Assembly: GCA_011799875.1 (NCBI GenBank)
Contig: CM022300.1
Span: 236,976,807 to 237,040,806 of the forward strand
DNA length: 64,000 nucleotides
Reading direction: 5' to 3'
From: Thinopyrum elongatum
Lineage: Eukaryota; Streptophyta; Magnoliopsida; Poales; Poaceae
The notes below the pieces were generated by a model. The model searched no databases and was not told where the DNA came from. It saw only the letters and a program-made list of their open reading frames with translations. The first letter of the stretch is position 1. Every line of letters starts with the position of its first letter. Position numbers and translations under genes: made by a program. Positions 45,438 to 58,030 of this stretch are shown here, one piece after another.

Positions 45438-46297
45438 GAGTAGTATACACAAAAATCTGGATATACGTGGAAGACTCTCAAGTCACTCAAAACTAAAAGA
45501 AATAAGGTATATTACCATTCGAAAATGAATTAGAAAAGCTTACCAACTTGTATGGGCAGAACGTGCACGGATGTGATGTAGCGAATACCAAGGGTGAAAA
45601 CTATCACACAACAAACCAGGGTATATGCTGGAGGTTGCTTGGGATACCTAAAAACACCAATTACCAAATCCTAGTGCTGATTGTATGACAAAAAGACCCA
45701 CGAAAACACACACAGCGGACATAAATGGGGCAAATGCAACTCTGAATCTGTGCTCAGAATTCTAGAATGTTGGAGTAATGCTTGTGTTGCAAATGCACAT
45801 GAGAGATGCTAGAAAAATGCTCAATTTATACGGGTACAAGATTGCTCAATCTACTAGTGCAATGAACGTGGCAGAAAAACTGAACAAACTCTCCAAAATT
45901 ATATGCAACTTTCACGTGTAGCTTTCTTTTCTCTATTTTCTTTGTTTCTTCTCTTTTTTCCCTTTCTTTCTTTTTTCTCAACAAAAACATGAGCAATTAG
46001 TAACCAATCTGAATTTTCCTAAAAAATAATGCACTCTCCAAATTCCTATGTGAGCAGCCCATAGAACAAAGAATATGCTAGTCTTAATAGGAAAGTGCTA
46101 CGCAAAAGAAGAAAGGTTGACTACTGTTATCAAAAGGAAACACAATCTGATTCAGATGGATAATCTAACCAAACTAATAATGACTCAAATGAACAGACTT
46201 GACAACAACCAAACGACTCTGATGCGAGAATGAAAATTCTAGACAAACTACTATGACTCAGATCAGAATATGTAAATAAAAAACAATGATCACCAAC
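45438..46297 (-). other. 5' untranslated region of element F, possibly with LTR remnant
   Basis: No gene is supported. There is a pyrimidine-rich run at about 45925-45980. I could not find a PBS or LTR edge. The right side is cut by the LTR of H at 46298. Confidence 0.45.
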
Positions 46298-47529
46298 TGA
46301 TACGTCTCCAATGTATCTATAATATTTGATTGTTCCATGCTATTATACTATCAACCTTGGATGTTTAATATAACTTTTTTTGCTATTTTATATTATTTTT
46401 GGGATTAACCTACTAACCCAGTGCCTAGTACTAATAGCTGTTTTTTTTTACCTTTTTTTGGTTTTCCAGGAAATCAGTCCAAACGGAGTCCAAACGCGAC
46501 GAAACTTTTTGATGATTTTTTTTGGACAAGAGAGACCCTAGAAGCTTTGGGAGGAGACCATATAGCAAGGAAGGAGAGAACAAGGCAACGGGGGCGCCCT
46601 AGGGGTGCCCTGTTGCCTTGTGGGCCCCTCATGGCTCCATTTGACCTAATTCCACCTCTATAAATTCTCTAAAATCGGGAAACCAACAAAGAGACACCCA
46701 AAACACTTTTTTCTGCCGCCGCAAGTTTTTGTTCTTCAGCAATCCCATTGGTAGATCTTTTCAGGTACTCTGTCGAAGGGGGAATCGATCACGGAGGACT
46801 TCTACATCATCCTTGCTGCCCTCCAATGATGTGTGAGTAGTTCACCACAGACCTATGGGTCCATAGCTAGTAGCTAGACGGCTTCATCTCTCTCTTTGAT
46901 CTTCATTACAATGTTCTCCTCGATGTTCTTGGAGTTTTATCTGATGTAATCTTGCTTAAGGCATTAGTATGTTCTTTATGAACTTAATACTCTAGATGCA
47001 TGCTGAATACAGGTCGATGTGTGGAGTAATAGTAGTAGATGCAGGCAGGAGTCGGTCTACTTGTCTTGGACGTGATGCCTATACACATGGTCATTGCCTT
47101 GAATAATGTCATAACTATGCACTTTTCTATCAATTGGCCAACAGTAATTTGTTCACCCACCATACTTTATGTGCTCGAGAGAGAAACCTCTGTTGAACAC
47201 TATGGCCCCCGGGTCAACTTTTATCATATATATAAAAAACCAAAATATCCTTGCTGCAATTTTTTATCTTTTATTTTGTTTTGAAATTTATATATCTACC
47301 TATACAAGATTTGATCCTTGAAATTAATGAATTCAAAGGGATTGACAACCCTCTAGGCCGCATTGGGTGCAAGTATTTGCTTTTGTGTGCGCAGGTGTTC
47401 TTCACAAGGCTTTGCATGATTCTCCTACTGGATTGATACCTTGGTTCTCACTAAGGGAAATACTTATCTCTACTGTGCTGCATCTCCTCTCCTCTTTGGG
47501 GAAAATCCCAACATAGCTCACAAGTAGCA
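46298..47529 (+). repeat. 5' LTR of element H
   Basis: 1232 bp, from TGATACGTCTCCAATG to CAAGTAGCA, shorter than the D LTR (1502 bp). The 11-base spacer GGAAGAATTTC to the PBS matches the D pattern. Confidence 0.85.
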
Positions 47530-47540
47530 GGAAGAATTTC

Positions 47541-47558
47541 AGGCATCGTTTCTAGGGA
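47541..47558 (+). other. Decayed primer binding site of element H
   Basis: It reads AGGCATCGTTTCTAGGGA where TGGCGCCGTTGCCGGGGA is expected. Most changes are C-to-T or G-to-A, as expected from deamination of methylated cytosine. Confidence 0.6.
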
Positions 47559-47716
47559 GTCATCATCAAAACCTATCGAGTACCTTCGCACAAACTATCA
47601 TCTACTTGCTCTCCTTTTTATTTGCCTTTGCCTCTCATCTTCATCTCCCAAACTTCTATTTTATTTTAGAAAAACACAAAAATATTTTTGTTTGCTCATT
47701 TGCTTGCTTTCTCGCT

Positions 47717-48072
47717 ATGTCTCAAGAAAATACAAAGTTGTGTGACTTTCGAAATACTAATAAAAATGATTTTATTAGTACTCCAATTGCTCCTCCCGCC
47801 ACTAGTGCGGAGTCGTGTGATATTAATGTTGCTTTGCTAAATCTTGTTACGAAAAAACAATTTTGTGGTAGTCCTAATGAAGACGCTGCATCCCATCTGA
47901 ATACTTTCGTTGAATTATGTGATACGCAAAAGAAAAAAGATGTGGATAATGATATTGTTTAGTTTAAATTTTTTCCATTCTCACTACGAGATCGTGCTAA
48001 AACTTGGTTTTCATCCTTGCCTCAAAATAGTATTGATTCTTGGGATAAGTGTAAGGATGCTTTTTATAGGAA
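47717..48072 (+). pseudogene. Gag N-terminus of element H
   Basis: The frame opens at ATG 47717 (MSQENTKLCDFRN) and matches the gag of D, including GSPNEDAASHLNTFVELCD. A TAG at 47960 interrupts it. The frame then continues through RDRAKTWFSSLP to the Copia LTR at 48073. About 119 codons remain of a gag of over 450. It helps to fix the start of the D gag, whose N-terminus is frameshifted. Confidence 0.85.
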
Positions 48073-49363
48073 TGAAGTATGTCTACCATAGGGGGGCGGG
48101 TTGAATGGGAGTTTTAAAATTTCTTTGGAAATCTCAAAACACTCAGAACCAAGCAGCGGAGCGAATGAAAAACAAACTACATCAAGCTAAAACTAAGTAC
48201 CGAATGGAAACTACAACATGCGTCGAGACAAATCACATGATGGAAAACATATCGAATGTAAACATAGGTGGTAGAGGTAACCAATGATGCTCGATGGCGA
48301 CAGGGTATTTGTTCGACCAGTTCGTCCTTCTGCACAAGGACTACGTCTGGTTGGAGGGGCTGTGACTTAACACAGAAGTTAAACTCTCTTCACCCTATTC
48401 TCCTCGACAATTGGTTCATCAACCAATGCCAATCACTCATGGTAGATATCTGAGGTGATCTCCAAACATTTACAGACTTCTTCTTCGAGAACCACAATCA
48501 CTCTTGGTCTCTAAAGAAATTGACACCTAACCGTCTAGAGAGTTTGCAGCTCTCAAGAATAATCGCGAAGCATACTGGACTTAGATTTCAGTGATGCTGA
48601 AGCACTATCTAATTCTTTGGCTCTAGGGGTCTTCTCTCGGTGGATTTTAAACTAAAATCGCTCAGGGAGGTGGTTGCTTAACAATCTTCTCAGAATCAAA
48701 CGGAGCAGCCACTGGACAAAGCCGCCGCTGGGTGGCTATTTATAGCCGCAGCCTTCCCTGGTGGGAAATGACCATTTTGGACACGCGGTCCAGCCAGTGG
48801 CCAACCGACACCTTTACAATGGTCGAATTTTGGAGCAACGGTAACATTACATGAGGAACAAGCAATGCCAACTCCTCGGTCTAAGAGAAATCTCTCACAG
48901 CAAAGAAGATCACAGTCTCTTGCTGGCAAGTATTTGCTTAGAACACAAGGAGATTTCTCTCGCAACTTTCATAGGATTTGGGTTTAGCATCAGAGAATCA
49001 AAGTTTCGAATGCTACACCCCTCTTAATAGTACGGTGGTCCTATGACCAAATAAAGAGAAGAAGAACAATGAATTAAAAGCTATGCCTTCACTTCATCTT
49101 CAATCTCTTCGGACGCAGTCATTTTCCTTGGATAGGCACCGAACCAATTGATTCACTTCAGCAATTTTTGATGGGTCACTCTTGTTATGATAATCTTCAG
49201 TGATAACCTTCATTGCAGCGTAGGGAGATTACCTTCGTTGTTTAACTCAAACTCCTCGTGATCTCAGGGACCTGTTACTTTGTGTGCACTAGCAAACACA
49301 TAAGTCCCATACTGTTTATGTTAACAATCTCCAAAACATAAGGGGCCTATCATTGCACCAACA
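48073..49363 (-). repeat. 3' LTR of element I
   Basis: 1291 bp, minus strand TGTTGGTGCAATGATAGG at 49363 to GTAGACATACTTCA at 48073. The CCGCCCCCCTATGGTAGAC text near its end is typical of Sirevirus LTRs. The upstream polypurine tract is at 49364-49379 (minus strand CCAAAAAGAGGGAGAC). Confidence 0.8.
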
Positions 49364-49379
49364 GTCTCCCTCTTTTTGG
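49364..49379 (-). other. Polypurine tract of element I
   Basis: The minus strand reads CAAAAAGAGGGAGAC directly before the LTR, a typical Sirevirus form. The stretch 49380-49888 between it and the ORF end shows a second purine tract near 49820-49835 (AAAAAGGGGGAGAA on the minus strand), also a known Sirevirus trait. Confidence 0.7.
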
Positions 49380-49888
49380 ACAGTTGTTGACAAAACAGAT
49401 AATCATGGAAGTGAAGATAGATAAGTGAAAAGTAAATCGAACAAGAGTGAATTTGTGTTACTTGACTCGATGATGAAATAGACTCCCCCTAGATGTATGC
49501 AGGGTTTCAGATATGAGATAAAATTCTCCTACAATTCTTTGAAGTATATAGAGGAAATTTCAATCATTCGAGATAATGATTTGCACTGATGATATATAAT
49601 CCATCGAGATCGTAGTGCAATCATTCCTAACTTCTGATAATAATTCCACCTACAAAACAAATGCTACGAGAGAAATAGTGCAGCAGGCGGGGTTGTTAAC
49701 ATTATATCATAGAAGTTTTACATCCGAGAGCAAATAGTCTTTAAGCATAAGTTCAAATCTCAAACGAAACCAAACCAACAAAACTCCAAAAAGAAAATCT
49801 ATCGAAACTCGATGTAATTCTCCCCCTTTTTGTCAACTAATGTCAAAAAGGTCATGAAGAACATGAGTGCAAAAGCTGTGAACTTGAT

Positions 49889-52800
49889 TCACTTGGTGGC
49901 ATCTCCAAAAGAACTGTCTGAGGAGACTTCCGATTCAGAAGTCACTGGATTATCTTCATCTTCAACGGCAGCAGATTTTTCTTCAAGAAAAGTAGTGCAT
50001 TGTTGTGATGATGACGACACATTGGGATCAGCCACTGGAGTAGCATGAGACAACACATTTCCTTCAGCTGGTTCCTCTGTCGGTGAGGTAGCTTCAGATT
50101 CTTCGAGCAATTTTCGCAGCTTAAAATGGAGTAGATCAGCTGTTGGCTCATGAGCAGGCAGAGGAGGAGTAATACGATCTTGGTAATCTTCAATAGAAAA
50201 ACCTTTGTCAAGATACTCATAATGTTCTTTGAGATTAACATTCAGAAGTTGTTTTTCGGGGAAGAACTTGTGGAGCAATTTCTAGAGATGTTTCTTATTC
50301 TCAGCCGCAAGCATATGCACTACTTTAGTTCTATTGTTGATTGCATTTAGCTCGGCAGCCAGATGTTCTTTCTCTCGGCGATCCTCAGCCATGTGCTGCA
50401 ACAACAGTTGTTGCATGCGCAAACTCACTTCGTGATGATATGGAGGTTGATGAGATATTTGTCGATCACGCTGAGGTAGCCGTGGCCCATCGAATGTATT
50501 GTGATAATTTTGAGGGCTGGACACGGGTACTTTACCCGAAGAAATATCTTCCATAACTTGCAGGGTATCACGCACTAGACGAATGAAACTTTTTTGACTA
50601 ACTTTCGCCAAATATTCTGTGCGCATAGTATGATCAATCACTTTATGGATCCATGGCGCATAGACCTTGAGGCATTTTGGATGCTGAGCAGAATCTTTCA
50701 GGATACGCAAAAACATGTCCTCGACATCAAAGACATATCGCTTTAAGATTGCATACATAGCATTTCGAAGAACATCAGTGATGACATTATCATGTTCATC
50801 CCGGCCAGAGGGCAGATGGTGTAAGTGAGCAAATGGTATAGAGTCTGATTCTCGAATGTCAAATGCTCGGGCAAGGGAGGACCGTTGTAGTCACGAATCT
50901 TCTCTTTGTCCATTGTGCATCAAAAGATTTCATCTAAAATGACATCAATGTTGTGCACTCTAATCTCAGTTGTGCCATGCTCGAACCGAGGGAAATGAAA
51001 ATGTGAGACAAAATCTGTTGAAGTGCATTTTATGCGTTTCCCTTTGGTCATCCATTCCATCATCCACTTTGAGCTATCAGATTCATCAATAGAGATGTAC
51101 AATGTTGCATAGAACCAAAGTATGATTTCTCTATTCCATGGATGCTCGAATGCAAAGACATTTGCGAGACTAAAGTCTTCCAGATCTTGCAGTAACTGAT
51201 TAAAACAGCCAATACTCTTCATAGCTGAGATGTGCGGGAACTCATGAGGAAATATCTTTCGGCTGTCATAGAGAATCCGAGAATAAAAGATGGCCTATTC
51301 TTGAGTCCCGAAATGGGGTGATTCAGAGGTGCGTGTCCCTTTATACATACTTTCTCGAAAGAATTGGGGATGTGTGTTCCAATTGAAAAGAGGCCCTTTG
51401 ACGCCAACACCTGTCGAGAACAAAGGCAATTGTTCACGAGGATATGGATATTTGAGTTCATCTTGAATTGAAATCACATCATCTCCATAAACTATGGAGT
51501 CTATATGACGAGCAGAAGCAGATCTGACTGCAGATGGACCAACATCTAAAATTCTTTATGCTGTGTCGATTGACAAATGCAATTGGGATGGAGCAGATGG
51601 CACACGGGTTGGAGCTGCAGAAACAGTGGGCAACGGAGCAGATTCCTTTTCAGTAGGCACTGGAGGTGGTTGCGATTGATCTCCAGGAATCTGTTCTCGC
51701 TGATCAGTCGGAGGAGCCGAAGCATTCGGTGATACACGAGCGGGAGAAGCTTGGGGTTCGGAGTGACAGATTTCACCGTCTTCAGAAACAACTTGCTGAG
51801 ATGGAATTTCAGCTCTAACAGGGGAGGCCATAGGCACTGGTTCAGTTGTCCTTGGTGAGGAAGGTGCATCAGTAACATGAGCAGTTGGCTGCGAAGGAAT
51901 TGTTGGCTCAGGAGATCTTTCCTTCTGAGGCTGAGCTTCGGCGTGATCATGTGACATTTCTGTCATAGCAGGAGGAGCATTTTTCTTTGCAGTTTTCTTG
52001 TGCCTCTTTTGTGTTTGCGGAGCAGTTTGATCAATGTGTCCCTTGACAAGATCATTATAGCCAGTAGCTTGTGCTTGATGCTCATTGCAGATCTTGTGAG
52101 CAATATCATCCAGATCTGAGTGAAAACCCAATCTTCTGCTGCGGAGGATATTCAAAGCCCGATTGGTATCCATGTAAGATTCTTCAAGTTGTTTAATGAA
52201 AAACTAGAAAGATGCAGCTTTCATTCGATTATCAAGGTCATTGAGTTCGGCAGTGAGGGAGTTGATTTCAACAGAATCTTCTCTCATTTCTCAAACAACA
52301 TCAGATGCTTGTGAAATAACTTCAGACGGAATTGGCAAAGATGCCACTTCACCATCGAATGGATTTTCAACAAACTTGTCAAGTTGCTCCATGATGAAGA
52401 CATGATTGTAATAATGTGGAGCATCAGATTTAACATCATTCTGTGCAACCGGAGTAGTTTGCACTAGAACTTGATCGGATGGAGGCATAGAAGCCAATGG
52501 TTGTGTCAAAGTGGGTGCAAACTGAGATGCCGTTTCCTTAGGTGCAGCATCTTGAGGAGCAATTTGCTTGGTGGTTGGAGCCTTGATTTTCTTCAATTTT
52601 GTCTTCGGAATTGGTTCGCCAGGCTTGGCAGTGCAGACAGGGGCATCAACTACCAAATCCTGCATGTTTATTGCCTCAGGATGAGGAGTTGTATCCACAA
52701 AATCCTTCATGGTGATTGTGGTCGGTGGAGTTTTACGAGCCTTCTTTGGAGGTGCTATTGGTACAGTACGGGCATGAAGACCAGGTAGCACTATAGAAGT

Positions 52801-53595
52801 TGTGATGTTCACTTGCTCGCTGAGAGTAGCATCAACTTCCTCTCATGTTGGTGGTGGGTCATCTTGATCAGAAGAATTTCTTTCAATATTTTTGTCGGTT
52901 GGTTCAGCTGGCTTCTTCTTCGGTGCACTCTTTTTCTTTGCACTGGGATCATGTTTGCGTTTGGAGCGACCTTCAGATTTTCCTTCCGCCTTCTTCTTCT
53001 CAACTTCATTTCTGAGCAGGCGATGATTTTCTTCTTCATGAGCTTTATCCTTTTCAGCCTTCTTGGCTCTCTTGAGGGCATTCTTCTGCCGCTTAGCCTG
53101 TTCATCAGGATATGATTCAAGAGTGCGAAGGGAAGACTTGTCAGCATTTGGTGGTGTCGGCGGTCTCTCCTGGTGATCACTTGTTCGAATGAGACCAATG
53201 TCACGGCAGTCACCCCATGGAGGATGAAAGGCAAGGTTCTTCGCAAACCGAGGATGAATGATCTCATAATTGAACCAGTTGCACACCCAGTGGCGTCGAA
53301 TCCTTTGCAGACGCTTGTCTCTTTCTCGTTTTGACTCCCCTGGAACAGTGATATAGTTATCATGAGAGAGATATTCAGCTAAATTTGCGTATGGTTGCCT
53401 GCCACCCTTCTTTTTCTTTGGAGCATCTTCTGCTTGCTCGTCAGCACTTTGCTCTTTTCTCTTTCTCTTGCCACTTGCTGGGCTTACCGTTCGGCCCTTT
53501 GCATTTGGTGCTTTTGACTCATCTGTTGTACCCAAAAGAACATCCTCTCCATCAGCCATGCTCATTGGTCGAGCAGAATCTTCAACAGACTGCAT
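49889..53595 (-). pseudogene. Env-position ORF of element I
   Basis: One minus-strand frame runs from ATG 53595 to about 50850, then shifts one frame near 50825 and runs to 49889, about 1,230 codons in all. Stops are TGA at about 52843 and 52291, TAG at about 52205, TAA at about 51556, TAG near 51295, TGA near 50920 and one near 50282. The N-terminal 250 residues are very basic with nuclear-localisation-like clusters (GKRKRKEQ, PKKKKGG). A Pro/Thr-rich part and a short coiled coil follow, then a more globular part and an acidic Ser/Glu-rich end. I see no signal peptide or membrane span, so an envelope role is not supported by sequence. Its place after pol matches the Sirevirus env-like gene. 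Confidence 0.7.
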
Positions 53596-54814
53596 ACACC
53601 TGTGAAGGAGAATAGATGCGACGGAAAATGGGGAAAGGGTTACAAATGCTCACAGCGAAGGTTTTTTGAATAGAAATGTTTTGATGAAGGATTAGATGAA
53701 GACTTTGAGAAATGTTTCAAAAGAAAGGAATGTATAGGACGAACTAGTGGGTCCGAAGAATATACTAGTCAGCGTGCTATGCATTCCATTCGTAGGACAC
53801 ATAACGCAAACCCTAGATCAGATGTTTTTCGGATGCGAGGGACAACTACAAACCACATCCGCACAAGATACCTAAGCAGTAAAGATCTAAGATATGCGGT
53901 AAAAATGGAAAATTATAACCACGGACGAAATCGAACGAGAAGGACGGAAGACCGAGTTCGCACTACACATACCCTAGCTTGGTGATGTGCAGCTACTACG
54001 GCGGCGAGGGGAAGAAGATGTCCCGCGGCAGCAAGGAAAGAGTACGGTTTCCGCTTTCCGGCAGTGAAGCAGCGAAGGGATCATCGGCGTCGAGCTCAAG
54101 GTGGAGCACTATGGCAAGGGTTTTGGAGGAGACGGTGGCGAGGAGGAAGAGAAATGGCTGAGGGAGCGGTGGTGCTGCGGTATTTATATGTGAGGGAAAA
54201 TAACCGCGGCGAGTGAATCCGATCGAACGGCCACAATCCAGAGACTATTGCTATTCAACAGACAAGATGGGGTGGTAGTTGATGGGTTGCACGTGGCAAT
54301 CATCATAAAAGATCATGGTCCTGACTTGGGCGGGAAACCCCAAATTTTGGACAGCTTTCGCCAAAACAGATTAAAGTTCGGACCTAATCTTTATCGTGGT
54401 CAAGGACACCAGATAAAGTTTCGATACCAGATGAAATTGAGCATTCATAACGGAACAACATAGACTAGAAGAGATAGAACATAGGGAAAATAGGGTCCTA
54501 GGAATTTCACTCAGAACGAAACACAAACACCCAAAAGAATAACTATGAGAGAAATGCATTCGAAAAGACACAAACTCTTTCGATCGAACAGAAACTCAAT
54601 GAAAGAAAATTGTGGTGGCATGACCCATCGTATAAGAACTGTATGACCCTGAGCATCGCAAAATTATCGTGGCACCCGGTTAGTCTAGTTCTTTTGTTAA
54701 TATATTCACTCTCAGAAAGAAAATTTCACTTTGTCAAAATTTTCAAACTCTTCGAGTGATGTGCACCCATTCCTTCTAAGATGTGGAAGTGTTGGCACGG
54801 GTGCCGAGTCCATC
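53596..54814 (-). other. Spacer between pol and the env-position ORF of element I
   Basis: No gene is supported on either strand. The stretch would hold a promoter or splice acceptor for the downstream ORF if it is expressed separately. The minus strand near 54180-54170 has an AT-rich spot (CATATAAATACC) about 580 bp upstream of the ATG. Confidence 0.45.
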
Positions 54815-56985
54815 TTACTGCATGTTTGCGTAGTCCAGGAAATTTAGCTCACACTGTAACGCACATAATCTTTTCTCATCTAGAGGCTTGGTGAAAATAT
54901 CAGCGAGATTGCCTTCGGTCTTGACGTGATTGATGACAATATGCTCTCGAGCAACATGATCGCGAGTGAAATGATGTCTGATGGCAATGTGCTTGGTCGA
55001 GAATGCTGCACTGGATTTTGTGCAAATTTGATAGCACTCTCATTGTCGTAGCTTAAAGGAATCTTCTTGACTTTGATGCCATAATCCTTCAGAGTCTGCT
55101 TCATCCACAATAACTGAGTGCAACAAGCGCCAGCAGCAATATATTTGGCCTCAGACAGAGAGAGGGATACACAATTATGCTTTCTTGATGACCAACAGAC
55201 CAAAGATCTACAAAGGAAACGGCATGTCCCCGAAGTAGATTTCCTGTCAACCAATTCACCTACGTAATCTGAGTCTGAATATCCAACGAGATCAAATTAT
55301 GCTCCCTTAGTATACCATAAACCTAATGTGGGGGTGTGAGCCAAATATCTCAGAATACGCTTGACTGCTTGGTGATGCGATTCTTTCGGTGCAGCTTGAT
55401 AGCGGGCACACATGCAAACACTCAAGATAATATCAGGTCTGGAAGCACATAGGTAAAGAAGAGAACCAATCATCAAACAATAAGCCTTCTGATCGTAATC
55501 CTTACCGTACACATCTGCGTCCAACTTACCATTCGTGGGCATAGGAGTTTTATAGGCCTTCATTCTAGAATCTTGCATTTTGAACTTCTTCAGACACTCT
55601 CTAAGATATTTCTCCTGAGATATGAAAATTCCATTTGCCTGTTGACGTATTTGCAGTTCGAGAAAGAACTTAAGTTCACCCATCATAGACATTTGATATT
55701 TATCGGACATCATTTTCCCGAACTCTAAGCTGCAAGCATTGTTAGTACAGCCGAAGATAATATCATCCACATAAATTTGACATATGAATAGATCATTATC
55801 AATAGCACGAGTGAAAAGTGAGGGATTAGTGGATCCTGGCTTGAACCCTTTATCGAGCAGAAACTTCTTCAAGGTGTCATACCAAGCTCGAGGGGCTTGC
55901 TTCAGCCCATATACAACCTTTTTCAACCTGAAAACTTTGTTAGGAAACTTAGGGTGTTCAAAGCCAAGTGGCTGTCTAACATAAACTTCCTCATCAATTT
56001 CACCATTGAGGAAAGCACTTTTCACATCCATTTGATAAAGCAAGATATCATTGTAATTTGCATAAGCGAGAAGGAAACGAATTGCCTCAAGGCGAGCAAC
56101 AGGAGCATAAGTTTCACTGAAATCAATACCTTCTACTTGTGTATACCCTTGAGCGACAAGATGTGCTTTATTTCTCACAACAATGCCATTTTCATCTTGC
56201 TTGTTTCAGAATATCCATTTTGTGCCGATGATATTATGCTTATTGGGATTCGGCTTGTCAACCAATTCCCAAACATCATTCAGTTCGAATTGCACCAATT
56301 CTTCTTGCATTGCATTCATCCAATCTGGATCATTCATGGCTTCCTCATACTTGGTAGGTTCTAGCAATGAAACAAAGACGAAACTGCCATAGTAGTTAGC
56401 CAAACGAGTGCGTGAACGAGTTATGGGTTGCTAACCTGGATTCTTGAGTTCATCGAGAATTAATGAAGGATCAACTCGATTAGCCACTCGAGGATGAGGA
56501 TTTTCATCTTGATGATCATTATCATTTTCATGAGTATCAACATTTGTATCGCCATTTCCTTCAGGATTGCCGTTTTGCTCGGCATTTGGATTCGGGTTGC
56601 CATTGGTATTTGGAGTGGCATTCTCTTCGGTAGTGGCTTGAAGAGATCTGCTATGAGTCATAGGAGCATCATCATCGGAAGACTCAGTGCATTTTCTACA
56701 ACTAGCTTGATGCTCCCAATAGCTATTTGCCGAATAGCATCCGAGATCGGTGGTTCATCTATCACATTTGGCAGGTGCTCCTTTTGGGAGCCATTAGATT
56801 CATCAAACCGCACATTTATCATTTCCATAACTTTCCCGTGGTGAGATTTATAGACACGATAAGTATGTGAGTTTGAGCCATAACCAAGAAGAAAACCTTC
56901 ATGTGCCTAAGGTGCAAACTTGGAAGAATGATTCATATCACGAATGTAACAAGGTGCACCATTTTGATAATAACTAGAGGTTTAT
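54815..56985 (-). pseudogene. Copia pol: integrase end, reverse transcriptase and RNase H of element I
   Basis: The minus-strand frame enters at 56985 within the integrase C-terminal part (AHEGFLLGYGSNS, then HGKVMEMINVRFDESNGSQ). RT starts at about 56345 (YEEAMNDPDWMNAMQEELVQ) with a stop near 56205. It is then open at 56178-55297, with [21 protein letters not shown] and the catalytic box IYVDDIIFG. RNase H is at 55254-54815 (RKSTSGTCRFL, SEAKYIAAGACC). A frameshift near 55030 moves the last 70 codons to another frame, ending at TAA 54815. All frames before the shift agree, so the copy is moderately young. Gag and protease are missing to the right. Confidence 0.9.
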
Positions 56986-57170
56986 AAAAGATTTTTAGTT
57001 GATTCTTTTTGCTATTAAAGAATATTATAGTTTTGTTTTAGTTGATCATAACAAAATATTTTAATTGATTCTCTTTAGTTCATTCTTTTTGCTATTAGAG
57101 TTTTATAGAAGCTTTTTAGTTCATTCTTTTTGCTATTAGAGTTTTATAAAAGTTTTTTAGTTCATTCTTT
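56986..57170 (-). repeat. Short tandem repeats at the left edge of K
   Basis: Three to four copies of a roughly 42-bp unit (TTTAGTTCATTCTTTTTGCT, then ATTAGAGTTTTATA) lie here, the first copies more diverged. Confidence 0.75.
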
Positions 57171-58030
57171 TGAAAAGCACTACAAATGAACTCTGAAATG
57201 GTTGAAAGTTGGCATGGTATCATTATTTCACCCACATAGCATGTGCTAATAAGTTGAGAGGGTTACGGCAAAAACTGGATGGACTTCGTGTACAAAATGG
57301 ACAATCTCTTTCGAAGTATCAGGGTTTCGAACGAAAACTCATCTGTTACAAAGGGATTTCATTTTTTTGAACTTATTTCAACTCCGGACTTTTTGTGCGT
57401 TCAACATGCACCATTCAAAGCCACGTCATTAATTTTCAACCCTTTCTGACTTCATTTGGTATTTTTCATGCATTTGCTGATTTTTTTAGCTAAATGACCC
57501 TGAAATTGAAAAGCACTACAAATGAACTCTGAAAAGGTTGAAAGTTGGCATGGTATCATAATTTCACCCACATAGCATGTGCTAAAAATTTGAGAGGGTT
57601 AGGACAAAAACTGGTTGCACTTCGTGTAAAAATGGACAATCTCTTTCGAAGTATCAGGGTTTCGGACGAAAACTCATCTGTTACAAAAGGGATTTCATTT
57701 TTTTGAACTTATTTCAACTCCAGACTTTTTGTGCATTCAACATGCACCATTCAAAGCCATGTCATCAATTTTCAACCCTTTCTGACTTCATTTGGTATTT
57801 TTCATGCATTTTTTTAGCTGAATAACCCAGAAATTGAAAAGCACTACAAATGAACTCTGAAAAGGTTGAAAGTTGGCATGGTATCATCATTTCACCCACA
57901 TAGCATTTGCTAAAAAGTTGAGAGGGTTACGGTAAAAATTGGATGCACTTCGTGTACAAAATGGACAATCTCTTTCGAAGTATCAGGGTTGCGGACAAAA
58001 ACTCATCTGTTACAAAAGGCATTTCATTTT
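57171..58030 (-). repeat. Subterminal tandem repeats of the CACTA element
   Basis: Units start at about 57172, 57508 and 57836, so the period is 336 then 328 bp; the third is incomplete. Each begins AAAAGCACTACAAATGAACT. The plus-strand texts CACCCACATAGCATGTGCTAA and TTTCGAAGTATCAGGGTTTC recur in each. In CACTA elements such subterminal repeats bind transposase-type proteins. Confidence 0.85.

Larger units (their letters stand above)
24819..46297 (-). mobile_element. Element F: chromovirus-like Gypsy element, interrupted by E and G
   Basis: F sequence occupies 24819-26398, 39588-41185 and 43189-46297. Minus-strand order is 5' untranslated region (46297-45438), gag (45437-44100), protease (about 44067-43720), a linker, RT (41180-40150), RNase H (40132-39842), integrase zinc finger (39835-39588), integrase core (26398-26000), the integrase C-terminus with a GPITRARA-type tail (25980 to about 25100) and a 3' region to 24819. 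RT and RNase H motifs fit the CRM/Reina-type chromoviruses of grasses. No classical chromodomain is recognisable, and no LTR of F is found in the window: H cuts the 5' side and J abuts the 3' side. Confidence 0.8.
46298..48072 (+). mobile_element. Element H: 5' part of a D-like Gypsy element
   Basis: Order is 5' LTR (46298-47529), PBS and gag start. It is cut at 48072 by the Copia element I. LTR and gag are close to those of D, in the opposite orientation. The rest of H is not in the window. Confidence 0.85.
48073..56985 (-). mobile_element. Element I: Sirevirus-type Copia retrotransposon, 5' part missing
   Basis: Minus-strand order is the pol end (56985-54815), spacer, a long env-position ORF (53595-49889), polypurine tract and 3' LTR (49363-48073). 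Gag, protease, most of integrase and the 5' LTR are missing where CACTA element K begins. The extra ORF after pol and the LTR 3' end rich in CCCCCC fit the Sirevirus lineage (Maximus/SIRE1-like). The left edge lies in the gag of H. Confidence 0.82.

Noticed and set aside
57171..58030. CRISPR-like array
   Set aside because: Units are about 330 bp and contiguous with no spacers, in a plant CACTA element.
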